In this document: positions 26,425-36,353 of the stretch, piece by piece
Position numbering within the stretch: the stretch's first letter is position 1
Layout: every line of letters begins with the position of its first letter
From: Halorubrum salinarum
GTDB taxonomy: Archaea > Halobacteriota > Halobacteria > Halobacteriales > Haloferacaceae
Reading direction: 5' to 3'
Assembly (NCBI RefSeq): GCF_013267195.1
Contig: NZ_CP053943.1
Span: 62,001-126,000 of the forward strand
Length of the DNA stretch: 64,000 bases
Made by a program: the position numbers and the translations under genes
The notes under the pieces: model-generated
Seen by the model: only the letters and a program-made list of their open reading frames with translations
Database searches by the model: none
What the model was told of the DNA's origin: nothing

Positions 26425-26841
26425 ATGCCACGAACACACGTCGACGACAACACTTGGCGAGAGTGGGTCGATCCCTACATCGTCGATTCCAAGCGGCTCA
26501 TCACGGTCTGCCGGAACAACCTCCGTTTCAAGCAACTCGAAGACCTAGATGTCGACCTCGTCGAAGGGAAAGACGGGATCCAAATCCAATTAGCCGAGTT
26601 CGAGCTGGATATACACTGGCGAGAAGCTCTTTCGAAGTACGCTGAGCAGCATGAATCCCACTGTACGGCTTCGCACAGGCAGTTCTCGAACGAGCAGAAC
26701 GGGACGATCTGCTCGACCGTCAAGGACCAACCGTAGATCGTACAGTCGCGCGAATACCGGATGAGACGGTTCAGTCATGCCGAGAGGTCGACTCCTTTGA
26801 GTCGGCGGGCGTTGATCGCGACGATGATCGTCGACAGTGAC
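26425..26841 (+). pseudogene. Hypothetical gene with a probable single-base frameshift
   Basis: From the ATG at 26425 the frame reads MPRTHVDDNTWREWVD, then acidic haloarchaeal-looking sequence to KYAEQHE near 26654. After that the frame turns into SHCTASHRQF and soon stops at 26736. In the neighbouring frame the sequence continues smoothly as IPLYGFAQAVLERAERDDLL and RQGPTVDRTVARIPDE, running into the 3' end of the CopB gene. Loss of one A in GAATCC (26654-26658) would explain it. The protein family is not recognised. It could be a decayed gene or a sequencing error. Confidence 0.45.
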
Positions 26842-29138
26842 ATGAACACGGCACCGATGGCCGGCGACAGTAGAATGCCGATGGGTGCGAGGATTCCCGC
26901 AGCGAGTGGCAGCGCGAACACGTTGTAGCCGGTCGCCCAGACGAGGTTCTCCTGCATCTTCCGGTAGCTCGCCTTCGAGAGCTTGATGAGACGGACCACG
27001 TCGAGAGGGTTGTTGTCGACGAGGATGATGTCGCCCGACTCGATGGCGACGTCGGTCCCGGAGCCGATGGCGATGCCCACGTCAGCCCTGGTGAGCGCTG
27101 GCGCGTCGTTGACGCCGTCGCCGACCATCGCGACCAGTTTGCCCTCGGACTGGAGTTGTTCGACCTTCGTGTCTTTCTCCTCCGGGAGCACCTCAGCAAA
27201 GTACTGGTCAATGCCGAGTTCTTCAGAGACGGCCTTCGCGACGTCTTCGCTGTCTCCCGTAAGCATCGCCACCTCGATGCCCATCCCATGCAGTGCCTCG
27301 ATGGCCTGTCTGCTCTCTTCCCGAATGACATCGGCCAGCGCGAACGCCGCGACGACCTCAGATTCGTCGTGAATCAGATAGATAACCGTCTGTGCGTTCG
27401 CTCCGGCTTCCTCGGCGAAGGCAGTAATGTCGTCGGATCGCTCGATACCGAGTTTCTCGATCAAATTGGGGCCACCCAGGTGGACCGTTTCGCCATCGAC
27501 GGTGGCTCTGACACCGAGGCCACGGAGGTTTTCGAAGCTCGAGACCTTCGCCCGTTGGATGTCACGTTCGGCGGCGGCGTTCCGGATGGCGCGAGCGATC
27601 ATGTGTTCGGAATCGCCTTCGACGCCCGCAGCGACCTCGAACGCCCGCTGTTCATCCCAGTCGCCTGCCGTCTCGACGCCGACGACGCCCTGTTCGCCCT
27701 TCGTGAGCGTCCCGGTCTTGTCGAACATCACCGTGTCGAGGTTCCGGGCTTCCTCCATAGCGATACGGTCGCGGATGAGCATCCCGTTCTGGGCAGCCGT
27801 GGAGGTGTTGATTGCCACCACGAGCGGGACGGCCAAGCCGAGTGCGTGCGGACACGCGATGACGAGAACCGTCACGACGCGTTCGAGGACGGTGATGTTG
27901 AATCCGACCGCGACGACCCACGCAACGGCCGTAATCGCCGCGACGCCGAGTGCGACGTAGAACAGCCAGCCGGCTGCCCGGTCGGCCAGGAGTTGCGTGC
28001 GGGATTTGGACTGCTGGGCCTCGTCGACCAGTCGCATGATGCCTGCCAGCGTCGTCTCGTCACCGGTCTTCGTGACGCGAACGCGGAGGCTGCCGTCCTG
28101 GTTGACCGTACCAGCGACGACTTCTGACCCGGGTTCCTTGTCGACAGAACGAGACTCGCCGGTGATCATCGATTCGTCGACCGAGGACTCCCCCTCGACG
28201 ACTTCCCCATCCGCAGGTACACTCGCACCCGGACGGACGAGAACGACGTCGTCCTCGCCGAGTTCGGAGACAGGAATCTCTTCCGTGTCCCCACTCTCGG
28301 TGACGCGCTCGGCGATGTCGGGCATGAGCTTCGCCAGCTCGTCGAGCGCCCCGGAGGCCTGCCGGACCGAGCGCATCTCCATCCAATGGCCCAGTAACAT
28401 GATGTCGATCAGCGTGACGAGTTCCCAGAAAAAGGGCGTCGTCCCTGGAAGGAACAGGCTGGCGATGGAGTAGACGAACGCGACCGTGATGGCCAGCGAA
28501 ATAAGCATCATCATCCCCGGCTCACGGTTCTCGAGTTCCGTCCGGGCCATCGAGAGGAACGGCACCCCACCGTACGCGAAGACGATCACCGAGAGGACGG
28601 GCGTGATCCAGACGCTCCCGGGGAATATCGGTGCCGTGTACCCGAAGACGTCCTGGATGAACTCGCTGAAAAAGATGACTGGCACCGAGAGGACGAGCGA
28701 CACCCAGAACCGCCGGCGGAACATCCCTTCATGGCCCGTGTGGTCCGTGTGGGCTCCGTGATCGTCGTGTGGGCCCCCTTCGTGACCGTTCGCCCCGCGG
28801 TCGTGTTCTGCGTCTCCGTGGTGAGTGTGTTCGGATTCGACTTGGTGGTGATCGTGTTCGGCTTCGTGCTCGTGCTGTACGTGTTCGTCCGGGTGTTCGG
28901 GTTCTGTGGGTGCCTCATCCGCCGCAGTGTGTGCTTCGTGCTCCGAGGGGTGGGACTGCTGCTCGGATGACGCGTGGGCTGATGCTCGTGGTTCCGACTC
29001 TGTTTTTAACCGGCAAATTCGACAACAGTAGACGGGTCCTTCGGATTGGTTCGAGGTGTGACCCTCTGCAGAGGGGGTTTCGGAGTTCTCGTGGTCTGGA
29101 TGGTTGCTCATGGTGTGGGTGTTGGTGCCGTCCCTCAT
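26775..29138 (-). CDS. copB: CopB-type P1B ATPase (Cu/Ag exporter, CPH motif)
   Basis: ATP-driven copper or silver pump of 787 residues. The N-terminal 145 residues hold a Cys motif (YCCRICR) and a very His-rich region with many [10 protein letters not shown]-type runs, typical of the CopB (P1B-3) group. The TM6 motif is CPH (Cys429-Pro-His431, followed by [11 protein letters not shown]), the phosphorylated residue is Asp473 in [10 protein letters not shown], and [12 protein letters not shown] (in place of HP) and [10 protein letters not shown] are present. The final helix has [15 protein letters not shown], a copper-pump signature. ATG at 29138 or 29111 are both possible starts. It lies just downstream of CopZ on the same strand and is divergent from the Lrp-TRASH regulator. 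Confidence 0.92.
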   Translation of the reverse strand: MRDGTNTHTMSNHPDHENSETPSAEGHTSNQSEGPVYCCRICRLKTESEPRASAHASSEQQSHPSEHEAHTAADEAPTEPEHPDEHVQHEHEAEHDHHQVESEHTHHGDAEHDRGANGHEGGPHDDHGAHTDHTGHEGMFRRRFWVSLVLSVPVIFFSEFIQDVFGYTAPIFPGSVWITPVLSVIVFAYGGVPFLSMARTELENREPGMMMLISLAITVAFVYSIASLFLPGTTPFFWELVTLIDIMLLGHWMEMRSVRQASGALDELAKLMPDIAERVTESGDTEEIPVSELGEDDVVLVRPGASVPADGEVVEGESSVDESMITGESRSVDKEPGSEVVAGTVNQDGSLRVRVTKTGDETTLAGIMRLVDEAQQSKSRTQLLADRAAGWLFYVALGVAAITAVAWVVAVGFNITVLERVVTVLVIACPHALGLAVPLVVAINTSTAAQNGMLIRDRIAMEEARNLDTVMFDKTGTLTKGEQGVVGVETAGDWDEQRAFEVAAGVEGDSEHMIARAIRNAAAERDIQRAKVSSFENLRGLGVRATVDGETVHLGGPNLIEKLGIERSDDITAFAEEAGANAQTVIYLIHDESEVVAAFALADVIREESRQAIEALHGMGIEVAMLTGDSEDVAKAVSEELGIDQYFAEVLPEEKDTKVEQLQSEGKLVAMVGDGVNDAPALTRADVGIAIGSGTDVAIESGDIILVDNNPLDVVRLIKLSKASYRKMQENLVWATGYNVFALPLAAGILAPIGILLSPAIGAVFMSLSTIIVAINARRLKGVDLSA

Positions 29139-29234
29139 TATGCTGTCCAGACCCTGATACGGCGCGGTACCGTCAAGAGGGCCGGTGTCGAACGAGAACG
29201 GCGGTGCGCTCGTGGACGTGCGTTCCGGCGTTTC

Positions 29235-29432
29235 TCAGGCGTGGGAGGTGTATCCGGCGTCCTCGACGGCTTGAACGAGTGACGTGACGTCAGCGTCGCC
29301 GTCGACGCTCGCCTGTTCGGCCTCTCGATCGGCGGTCGCGTCGGTCACGCCGCTCACTTCTCGAAGCGCGTCTTCGACTGTCTGTTCACAGTGGCCGCAG
29401 GTCATGCCTTCGACGGTGATCGTCTGCGTCAT
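29235..29432 (-). CDS. copZ: Copper chaperone (single HMA domain)
   Basis: A 65-residue cytosolic protein consisting of one heavy-metal-associated domain. The metal-binding motif is EGMTCGHC (Cys12, Cys15) and the C-terminus AVEDAGYTSHA is typical of CopZ/Atx1 chaperones, which hand Cu(I) to P-type ATPases. It lies upstream of copB on the same strand with 96 bases between and is divergent from the copper-type regulator gene. Its natural partners are the ATPases at 26775 and 30316. Confidence 0.93.
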   Translation of the reverse strand: MTQTITVEGMTCGHCEQTVEDALREVSGVTDATADREAEQASVDGDADVTSLVQAVEDAGYTSHA

Positions 29433-29530
29433 ACAGCTATACGTATGAGATGCACGTCTTTGTCAGTTACTGCTTCGAATCCAAAGTCAATCCTGAAAAT
29501 GAAATGGCATACGAAGCCCAACGCTGGGAA

Positions 29531-29540
29531 ACAATATTGT
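29531..29540. promoter_or_regulatory. Palindrome in the promoter of the Lrp-TRASH regulator
   Basis: ACAATATTGT is a perfect 10-base palindrome, 25-34 bases before the ATG at 29565, so it overlaps the expected TATA position. It lies in the divergent region between copZ and the regulator gene and could be an operator for autoregulation. The evidence is position and symmetry only. Confidence 0.35.
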
Positions 29541-29564
29541 AATTCGAGATACCTACAGATAGAT

Positions 29565-30155
29565 ATGCGTGATTTAGATGAGACTGACATGAAGATCCTC
29601 TCGCTACTGGCAGAGGACGCGCGACGTCCGTTCAGCAGCATCGGTGAGGAGGTAGATCTCTCTGGTCCGGCCGTATCAGACCGCGTGAAACGGTTAGAGG
29701 AATCCGACATCATCAACGGGTTCACCGTCGACGTGAATCGCGCACAACTGCGAGCTGGCGTTCCGGTGTTCGTCCGGCTCGAAAACGATACCTCTGTCAT
29801 CGAGCCACTTCGAAGCCGACTCCACGACGCGGATGGTATCGAACACCTCTTCGTTACTGCCGAGGGGAAAATATGGTTCTACGGTCGTGCGGAGGGGCAG
29901 AACGTTCGACGGTGGATCGATGGGCTTCTCGAGGAGACGCCATCGACGGACTACTCGGTAACGCTCGTCGACGACCTCGAATGGACACCCTCGCTCGACG
30001 GCACTGAGTTCGCAATTACATGTGCCGAGTGTGGGAATACGGTCGATAGCGAGGGCGAATCCGCTCGAATCGACGATGATGTCTATCACTTCTGTTGTTC
30101 GTCGTGCCGTGGTCGCTTCGAAGACCAGTATCAGCGACTCGAAGAAGGAGCGTAA
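29565..30155 (+). CDS. Lrp/AsnC-family regulator with C-terminal TRASH domain (copper sensor)
   Basis: Predicted copper-responsive transcription regulator, 196 residues from the ATG at 29565. An Lrp-type helix-turn-helix (about 1-50, DETDMKILSLLAEDARRPF and LSGPAVSDRVKRLEES) is followed by a ligand-binding-like domain and a C-terminal TRASH motif: CAEC (Cys153, Cys156) and FCCSSCRGRF (Cys177, 178, 181). In Halobacterium salinarum a protein of this architecture (VNG1179C) is reported to control a copper ATPase. Here it lies between copZ-copB (divergent) and the CopA gene, which fits the same role. The longer frame starting at 29391 adds sequence without domain support and is rejected. Confidence 0.9.
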   Translation: MRDLDETDMKILSLLAEDARRPFSSIGEEVDLSGPAVSDRVKRLEESDIINGFTVDVNRAQLRAGVPVFVRLENDTSVIEPLRSRLHDADGIEHLFVTAEGKIWFYGRAEGQNVRRWIDGLLEETPSTDYSVTLVDDLEWTPSLDGTEFAITCAECGNTVDSEGESARIDDDVYHFCCSSCRGRFEDQYQRLEEGA

Positions 30156-30315
30156 GCTGTAGTCGCTGTTTCCTCTCTGGGTGGGGTCGTTGATATTGGC
30201 TTCCTTCGGCGGTGTAACGTTAATTTGCTTTAGAATCTGAATTCTATACTTGTCTAAAGCCCTGTTCTCGAAACAGTAACTGCACTAAGTAAGGACCACG
30301 TATTGTAGGGTACGA

Positions 30316-32916
30316 ATGGGAACGCGAACTGTCCACCTCGATATCACGGGAATGTCCTGCGCCAACTGTTCGGCGACGATCCAGGACACCCTCGAATCCC
30401 TCACCGGGGTATCGGAGGCGAACGCGAACTTCGCCACCGACGAGGGCTCCGTCGAGTACGACCCCGAGGAGGTATCGCTCCGCGAAATCTACGACGCTAT
30501 TGATGATGCCGGCTACGGCGCCGTCTCGGAGACGGCCACCATCGCCATCTCCGACATGACGTGTGCCAACTGTGCTGAGACCAACGAAACCGCGCTGGAG
30601 GCCACACCGGGCGTCATCGACGCCGAGGTCAACTACGCGACCGACGAGGCGCAGGTCACGTACAATCCTGCCGACACGTCGCTAGACGCGCTGTACGACG
30701 CCATCGAAGACACGGGGTACTCACCGGTTCGTGAGGACGACGGGGAATCCGGTGAAGATGCCCGTGACGCCGCACGACAGGCCGAGATTCGGAAACAGCT
30801 CCGGCTGACCCTGTTTGGCGCGGTGCTGTCGGCCCCGCTGCTGTTCTTCCTCGCCGAGAAGTTCCTGCTCGGCGGTGGCGTCCTCCCGGAGACGATTCTC
30901 GGGGTCGAGTTCGGCTGGGCAGAGTTCCTGCTGGCGACACCCGTCCAGCTGGTACTCGGCTGGCCGTTCTACAAGAACTCCTACAAGGCGCTCGTGAAGA
31001 ACGGTCGCGCCAACATGGACGTGCTGATCGCGCTGGGTTCGACCACCGCGTACGTCTACTCCGTCGCAGTCTTGCTCGGCGTGATCGCCGGTGGGCTGTA
31101 CTTCGACACCGCAGCGCTCATCCTCCTGTTCATCACGCTCGGGAACTACCTCGAAGCCCGCTCGAAGGGGCAGGCCGGCGAGGCGCTGCGGAAACTGCTG
31201 GAGATGGAGGCCGACACCGCGACCCTCGTCGACGAGGACGGGAACGAGGAGGAGATTCCCCTGGAAGACGTCGAGGTCGGCGACCGGATGAAGGTGCGAC
31301 CGGGCGAGCAGATTCCCACGGACGGCGTCGTCGTCGACGGGCAGTCGGCGGTCGACGAGTCGATGGTCACGGGAGAATCGGTCCCCATCGAGAAGAGCGA
31401 GGGCGACGAGGTGGTCGGCTCCACCATCAACGAGAACGGCGTGCTCGTCGTCGAGGCGACGAAGGTCGGGAAGGACACGGCGCTCCAGCAGATCGTGCAG
31501 ACGGTCAAGGACGCCCAGTCGCGCCAGCCCGACATCCAGAACCTCGCTGACCGCATCTCCGCGTACTTCGTGCCGGCCGTCATCGCGAACGCCGTTCTCT
31601 GGGGCGTCGTCTGGTACCTGTTCCCCGGAACTCTCGCGAGCTTCGTCGAGTGGCTCCCGCTGTGGGGTGCCGTGGCAGGTGGACCCGCAATTGCTGGAGG
31701 GACCGTCACCGTCTTCGAGTTCTCGATCATCGTGTTCGCGTCGGCCGTACTGATCGCCTGCCCCTGTGCGCTCGGGTTGGCGACGCCTGCCGCGACGATG
31801 GTCGGAACGACCATCGGCGCACAGAACGGCGTCCTGTTCAAGGGAGGTGACATCCTCGAGCGAGCGAAGGACGTGGACACGGTCGTCTTCGACAAGACCG
31901 GGACGCTGACGAAAGGAGAGATGGAGCTGACCGACGTGGTCGTGTTCGATAGTGACGGCCAACCGGTCGCGGACGGCGGCGACACCGCTGCCGATGGGGG
32001 TCAGCTAACCGCACGTGACCGCCTTAGCGAGGAAGACGTCCTTCGGCTCGCAGCCACGGCCGAGAGCGGGAGCGAACACCCGCTCGCCCGCGCTATCGTC
32101 AACGGAGCCAAGGATCGTGGCATCGACGTGACCGACCCCGAGGACTTCGAGAACGTCCCCGGACACGGCATCAAAGCGACCGTCGGTGACAGCGAGGTAC
32201 TGGTGGGCAACCGGAAGCTGCTCCGCGACAACGGGATCGACCCCTCGCCCGCCCAGGAGACGATGGAACGCCTAGAGAACGAGGGGAAGACAGCCATGCT
32301 CGTCGCCTACGAGAACGAACTGGTTGGAGTGGTCGCTGATGCCGACACGATCAAAGAGAGCGCGAAGGACGCCGTACACCAACTACAGGAACGTGGTGTC
32401 GACGTGATGATGATCACCGGCGACAACGAGCGGACCGCCCGCGCGGTCGCCGAGCAGGTCGGCATCAACCCCGAGAACGTTCGCGCGGGGGTTCTCCCCG
32501 AGGACAAGTCCGACGCCGTCGAGACCATCCAGGACGAGGGCCGGAAGGCGATGATGGTCGGTGACGGCGTCAACGACGCGCCCGCCCTCGCCGTCGCGTA
32601 CGTGGGGACGGCCATCGGCTCGGGGACGGACGTCGCCATCGAGGCCGCCGACGTCACGCTGATGCGCGACGACCCGCTCGACGTCGTGAAGGCCATCCGC
32701 ATCTCGGACGCGACGCTCGCGAAGATCAAGCAGAACCTCGTCTGGGCGCTCGGGTACAACACCGCGATGATTCCGCTGGCGTCGCTAGGCCTGCTCCAAC
32801 CGGTGCTCGCTGCCGGGGCGATGGCGTTCTCCAGCGTGTCGGTGCTGTCGAACAGCCTGCTGTTCCGACGGTACACCCCCGATCACGACTACAAACTGCT
32901 CGGGAAACTCCGCTGA
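30316..32916 (+). CDS. copA: CopA-type P1B ATPase (Cu+ exporter)
   Basis: Cu(I)/Ag(I)-exporting ATPase of 866 residues. Two HMA domains carry MSCANC (Cys15, Cys18) and MTCANC (Cys83, Cys86). The membrane core has TGES, the CPC motif (Cys482-Pro-Cys484, then [13 protein letters not shown]), Asp526 in [18 protein letters not shown] and [11 protein letters not shown]. The final two helices contain GYNTAMIP and [13 protein letters not shown], which are copper-pump ligands (Asn-Tyr and Met-x-x-Ser-Ser). All hallmarks of a CopA pump are intact. The gene follows the Lrp-TRASH regulator with 160 bases between, and is followed by a small regulator-like gene. Confidence 0.95.
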   Translation: MGTRTVHLDITGMSCANCSATIQDTLESLTGVSEANANFATDEGSVEYDPEEVSLREIYDAIDDAGYGAVSETATIAISDMTCANCAETNETALEATPGVIDAEVNYATDEAQVTYNPADTSLDALYDAIEDTGYSPVREDDGESGEDARDAARQAEIRKQLRLTLFGAVLSAPLLFFLAEKFLLGGGVLPETILGVEFGWAEFLLATPVQLVLGWPFYKNSYKALVKNGRANMDVLIALGSTTAYVYSVAVLLGVIAGGLYFDTAALILLFITLGNYLEARSKGQAGEALRKLLEMEADTATLVDEDGNEEEIPLEDVEVGDRMKVRPGEQIPTDGVVVDGQSAVDESMVTGESVPIEKSEGDEVVGSTINENGVLVVEATKVGKDTALQQIVQTVKDAQSRQPDIQNLADRISAYFVPAVIANAVLWGVVWYLFPGTLASFVEWLPLWGAVAGGPAIAGGTVTVFEFSIIVFASAVLIACPCALGLATPAATMVGTTIGAQNGVLFKGGDILERAKDVDTVVFDKTGTLTKGEMELTDVVVFDSDGQPVADGGDTAADGGQLTARDRLSEEDVLRLAATAESGSEHPLARAIVNGAKDRGIDVTDPEDFENVPGHGIKATVGDSEVLVGNRKLLRDNGIDPSPAQETMERLENEGKTAMLVAYENELVGVVADADTIKESAKDAVHQLQERGVDVMMITGDNERTARAVAEQVGINPENVRAGVLPEDKSDAVETIQDEGRKAMMVGDGVNDAPALAVAYVGTAIGSGTDVAIEAADVTLMRDDPLDVVKAIRISDATLAKIKQNLVWALGYNTAMIPLASLGLLQPVLAAGAMAFSSVSVLSNSLLFRRYTPDHDYKLLGKLR

Positions 32917-32936
32917 ACGCCAAATCCACTTGCTCC

Positions 32937-33161
32937 ATGTCGTCTATTTCCCGCCGCACGGTGCACGCGTACCTCGTCGAGACGGCCGATACTGAGCCCA
33001 CGTACCTTCGGGCTCGGGATATCGCCAGCGACCTCGACGGATCGCCGAAAGCCGTCGCACAGTATCTGAGCCAGCTCCAGGACGACCTCACCGACGTGTC
33101 GCTCGAACAGTGGGGACGCTCGAAGAGCACGACGTGGCGACTGGAGGTGAGCGAGTCGTGA
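32937..33161 (+). CDS. Small winged-helix-like protein (DUF7123-like)
   Basis: A 74-residue protein that starts 20 bases after copA. The pattern ARDIASDLDGSPKAVAQYLSQLQDD looks like a helix-turn-helix, with a C-terminal STTWRLEVSES strand as a short wing. Similar small proteins occur in haloarchaea as DUF7123. It probably binds DNA, but the target is unknown. Its stop overlaps the GTG start of the next gene, so it is co-transcribed with copA and the membrane-protein run that follows. Confidence 0.75.
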   Translation: MSSISRRTVHAYLVETADTEPTYLRARDIASDLDGSPKAVAQYLSQLQDDLTDVSLEQWGRSKSTTWRLEVSES

Positions 33162-34159
33162 GCACCGTCACTCACCGCGTCGAAACCGCCCTCCCCGCCA
33201 CTGGAACTCGGGAGTGGTGGGTCCTGTATCTGCTCGCCCCGGTCGTCCTCGTCGGTGCAGCACTCCTCGCATTCCCGACGCTCGTCTACGACCGATTCGT
33301 CTGGCAGTATCTCTGGGGCCCGGTCGTCGCTGACGCTGCCGGCCAGCCAGTCACGCACGAGGGAATACGGGCCGTCCGCGGATACAACGCCGTGAACACG
33401 GTGACGTACCTCGCGGCAGTCGTGTACAGTCTCCCCGGGCTCCGAGCGTATCTCGACTCCCTCGATGTCACGTACGACGCTCGACTCGCGTACGGGTTCG
33501 CGCCAATCATCGTTGCTGGCGGAGCGATGCGCGCCCTCGAGGATATCGGCCTGCTCGGTGACTACGCCGTGCTGTTCATCACGCCGTCGATCTACTTCGT
33601 CGTCACCGCCGTCACCGTCCTCTCACTCGGCGTCGGCGCACTCGCGCGTAACCGGAATATCGGATCCATCCCGTCGATAGTCGGTCTCGTTGGAACGGTC
33701 TGGGCGATCGGTGCCGTCGGGTGGGCGCTCTGGTATGGGCTCTCGACGTCGGCTCCACTCCGCGTGTGGGTGCCGGTCGCGACGACGGGGATCGCCCTCG
33801 GCGTGACCGCGCTCTACTACTGGGGCGCGAGTCTTGTGGATATCGCACACCTCCGACACCCGTTGTCCCTGCTGGCCGTCTTCGGCCAGATGTGGGATGC
33901 GGCGCAGAATCTCATCGGCGTCACGTTCCTCGGCTATTCACCCAAGCTGGTCGTGACGAATCTCGTGTACCAGGCGACCGGATTCTCGGGATCGACGTTC
34001 GTCCTCAAACTCCTCGTGACTGGCGGTATCGTGTGGTACCTCGCGGACGCGAAAGAAGAAATGAATCACACTTGGTGGTGGCTCATGACGTTCTTCATCG
34101 GGGCGATTGGGCTCCCGATGGGCGTCCGTGGATCGCTTCGGATGATGCTCGGAGTCTAA
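33158..34159 (+). CDS. DUF63 family polytopic membrane protein
   Basis: A 333-residue membrane protein with about nine helices. The GTG at 33158 (overlapping the previous TGA as GTGA) is the likely start, as the ORF upstream reads through the HTH gene in another frame. Motifs RGYNAVNTVTYLAAVV, AYGFAPIIVAGGAMRALEDIG and HLLDA-like WDAAQNLIGVTFLGY match DUF63, a family of unknown function found in Archaea. It is in the copA-linked series leading to a halocyanin gene, so a copper or envelope role is possible but unproven. Confidence 0.85.
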   Translation: MSTVTHRVETALPATGTREWWVLYLLAPVVLVGAALLAFPTLVYDRFVWQYLWGPVVADAAGQPVTHEGIRAVRGYNAVNTVTYLAAVVYSLPGLRAYLDSLDVTYDARLAYGFAPIIVAGGAMRALEDIGLLGDYAVLFITPSIYFVVTAVTVLSLGVGALARNRNIGSIPSIVGLVGTVWAIGAVGWALWYGLSTSAPLRVWVPVATTGIALGVTALYYWGASLVDIAHLRHPLSLLAVFGQMWDAAQNLIGVTFLGYSPKLVVTNLVYQATGFSGSTFVLKLLVTGGIVWYLADAKEEMNHTWWWLMTFFIGAIGLPMGVRGSLRMMLGV

Positions 34160-34161
34160 CA

Positions 34162-34620
34162 ATGGAGACGATGAACACGAACGGTACGACACGGCAGTAC
34201 GGCGCGGCAATCGCACTCGTCTCGGGAGTCTACTCGCTGCTCTCGGCGGTAACCGGCAGCGGGATGATGGAATCGAACAGCGGGCTCCTCATGGTGCTCC
34301 TCGGCGTCATCGTAGTCGTGCATGGCGTCGTTCTGCTGACGCCGTACGCGGATCGGCTCGGGAACACGAGCGGACCGCTGATGATCGGCTACTCGCTCGT
34401 GATGTTGCTCAATCAAGCGCTCGTCGGCGTCACCGGGAGTATGAACTGGGGAATGGGGTCCGGTATGAACGGCGGAATGGGTGGCGGGATGAGCGGCGGC
34501 ATGGGGTCGTCGATGACTGCCGGGATGGGCTGGGACCTCGGAATGGTCGCGCTCGCAGTCCTGATGTTGATCAGCGGCGTGATTATGACGAACCGACGAA
34601 ACGACAGCTCAGGGATGTAA
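34162..34620 (+). CDS. Small membrane protein with Met/Gly-rich loop
   Basis: A 152-residue protein, ATG at 34162, two bases after the DUF63 stop. Four membrane helices are predicted, at about 14-30, 37-55, 65-85 and 128-145. Between the third and fourth helix is a loop (about residues 93-122) in which GM, GGM and SGGM units repeat, giving about ten Met. Such Met-rich segments are known to bind Cu(I) in other copper proteins. The loop is the main reason to link this gene to copper. No family assigned. Confidence 0.75.
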   Translation: METMNTNGTTRQYGAAIALVSGVYSLLSAVTGSGMMESNSGLLMVLLGVIVVVHGVVLLTPYADRLGNTSGPLMIGYSLVMLLNQALVGVTGSMNWGMGSGMNGGMGGGMSGGMGSSMTAGMGWDLGMVALAVLMLISGVIMTNRRNDSSGM

Positions 34621-34633
34621 TTCGGCGAGACGA

Positions 34634-35338
34634 ATGACATCCGCACCTACAGCGACCACGAATCGACTGCCCAGCTATCTCGCCCCACTCCCCCGGCGCG
34701 TTGAGGACCTCGCACTTCGGTACGCGTGGGTCATCGTCGCGATTAATCTAGCCGGGACTGCGTTCGGGTTCTGGTACTACCGCTTCCAGCTGGCCCAAAC
34801 CCCGATAGTGATGTGGCCGTTCGTCCCCGATAGCCCCGCCGCGACGCTGTTTGTCGCGCTTAGTCTCGCCGCGTGGAAACTGGACTACGACGTCGAGTGG
34901 CTCCACATGCTCGCCTTCTTCGGCAATATCAAACTCGGGCTCTGGACGCCGTTCGTCCAGCTGGTTCTCAACGGGCCAGGTGGTATCGAACCCTGGCTCT
35001 ACTGGTTCCTCATCGTAAGCCATCTCGCGATGAGTCTGCAGTCGTTCCTGATCTATCGCTACGCCGAGTTCTCGGTTGGTGCGGTCGCCGTCACCACCGT
35101 CTGGTACGGCCTCAACGACATCGTGGACTACTTCGCGCCGCTCGTCGGGGAGTTCCACCACACGTTCCTGCGGGCCGAACTCGTCAACGGCGCACTCGAT
35201 CACTCGGTGCGAGCGCACGACCTCGCAGCGGCCGCGGCCGTGACGCTGACGCTCGCCGCGACGTTTCTCGCACTAGCGACACGGGTGAAGAAGCTCGAAA
35301 CAACTGAGGAGTCCTCCGCACGAGGGGTGCGCCGATGA
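34634..35338 (+). CDS. DUF1405 family membrane protein
   Basis: A 234-residue polytopic membrane protein. WYYRFQLAQTPIVMWPFVPDSP, GNIKLGLWTPFV and the segment WYGLNDIVDYFAP match DUF1405, a family of unknown function in Archaea and Firmicutes. It starts 13 bases after the previous gene and its stop overlaps the halocyanin start by four bases, so the five genes 32937-35760 appear to be a unit. No metal motifs apart from scattered His are visible. Confidence 0.85.
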   Translation: MTSAPTATTNRLPSYLAPLPRRVEDLALRYAWVIVAINLAGTAFGFWYYRFQLAQTPIVMWPFVPDSPAATLFVALSLAAWKLDYDVEWLHMLAFFGNIKLGLWTPFVQLVLNGPGGIEPWLYWFLIVSHLAMSLQSFLIYRYAEFSVGAVAVTTVWYGLNDIVDYFAPLVGEFHHTFLRAELVNGALDHSVRAHDLAAAAAVTLTLAATFLALATRVKKLETTEESSARGVRR

Positions 35339-35760
35339 ACGGCTATTCACGACGGTCGGTACTTCGCCGGAGCCGGAGTGTGCTAGCAGTCGGGGCAACC
35401 GCGATTGCTGGCTGTCTCGGAGGTAGCGGCCCGTCGGGTCCGACGGTGACGATGACGGGCGACCTGCGATTCGATCCGGCTGACGTCGCAATCGACCCCG
35501 GTCAGCAGGTCACCTGGGTGAACGAGAGTGGAGTCCCCCATACCGCATCGGCATACGAAGAAGGGATTCCCGACGAGGCGTCGTACTTCGCAAGCGGCGG
35601 CTACGAGTCCGAGCAGGCTGTCCGGCAGAGTACGTCAGCGAGAGGGTTTCTCGAACGAGGCGAAACCTACAGTTACACGTTCGACGTCACGGGGACGTAC
35701 CAGTATTTCTGCCTGCCACACGAGGAAAGCGGGATGGTCGGACGTGTCATCGTCGAATGA
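35335..35760 (+). CDS. Halocyanin-type blue copper lipoprotein
   Basis: Exported electron carrier or copper-binding protein of 141 residues. N-terminus RRSVLRRSRSVLAVGAT and lipobox IAGCLGG indicate Tat export and lipid anchoring. The copper ligands are in VPHTASAYEEG and the cluster YFCLPHEESGMVG. It is closely similar to the halocyanin at 4636 (both have GDLRFxP, PDEAxYFASGG and the same C-terminal cluster), so one probably arose by duplication. The ATGA overlap with DUF1405 puts it at the end of the copA-linked run. Confidence 0.92.
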   Translation: MNGYSRRSVLRRSRSVLAVGATAIAGCLGGSGPSGPTVTMTGDLRFDPADVAIDPGQQVTWVNESGVPHTASAYEEGIPDEASYFASGGYESEQAVRQSTSARGFLERGETYSYTFDVTGTYQYFCLPHEESGMVGRVIVE

Positions 35761-35783
35761 CCACGAGAGTCGACCTCACTCGA

Positions 35784-36308
35784 TCACTGACGGTGGGTCG
35801 ATGGGTATCCCGGCATTCCATCGGCCATCCATAGCCAGAGCCCCAGTATCGTGACGACGGTTTGCCCGAGTACATACGGGGTCGGAGACAACAGCGCGAG
35901 CAGGTCTCCGACCGTCTCGACGTGGTGATAGTCAGTTACGACCGGCCAGAACAGAAACAGTAGCGTCTCCTCGGGGACGAACAGGTAATCCACGAGGTCC
36001 GCAGCGAGGTGTGATCCATATCCGAGCGCGTACGCCGCGCCGACCCCCCACCGGTCCCTGTGTTTCGTGACATAGAAGACAATCAGGACGACGAGTGCCG
36101 CGGTGAACACCGAGTGCGCGACCGACCGACTCGGGAGCGATGGAAGTACAAACGCGAGTGGTTTGTCGACGAGATCCGGGAGCAACGCACCTCCGAACAG
36201 GGCGAAGATCGGGACATCGTCACATCGGTCAGTAGGGCCACCAGAAATGCCTCGGTAAACGAGATACGCGACTGCAGCGTGGACCCAAAAGAGCACACTC
36301 GACAACAC
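35784..36308 (-). CDS. Membrane-bound metal-dependent hydrolase (YbcI/DUF457-like)
   Basis: A 174-residue membrane protein. HSVFTAALVVLIVFYV, GYGSHLAADLVDYLF and the N-terminal ALLPDLVDKP carry the Asp and His pattern (DLVDK, RSVAHS, GSHLAADLVD) of the YbcI/YdjM family, whose members are membrane proteins with a putative metal site. Five helices are expected. The substrate is unknown. It is convergent with the halocyanin gene, whose stop lies 24 bases away. Confidence 0.82.
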   Translation of the reverse strand: MLSSVLFWVHAAVAYLVYRGISGGPTDRCDDVPIFALFGGALLPDLVDKPLAFVLPSLPSRSVAHSVFTAALVVLIVFYVTKHRDRWGVGAAYALGYGSHLAADLVDYLFVPEETLLFLFWPVVTDYHHVETVGDLLALLSPTPYVLGQTVVTILGLWLWMADGMPGYPSTHRQ

Positions 36309-36353
36309 TGTCCAGGCTATTTAAATCGTTCACGCACTGCTGCCCCGTCAGCA

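Noticed and set aside
30721-31962. A 413-codon minus-strand frame within copA
   Set aside because: Antisense shadow of the copA coding sequence; no domain and no promoter.
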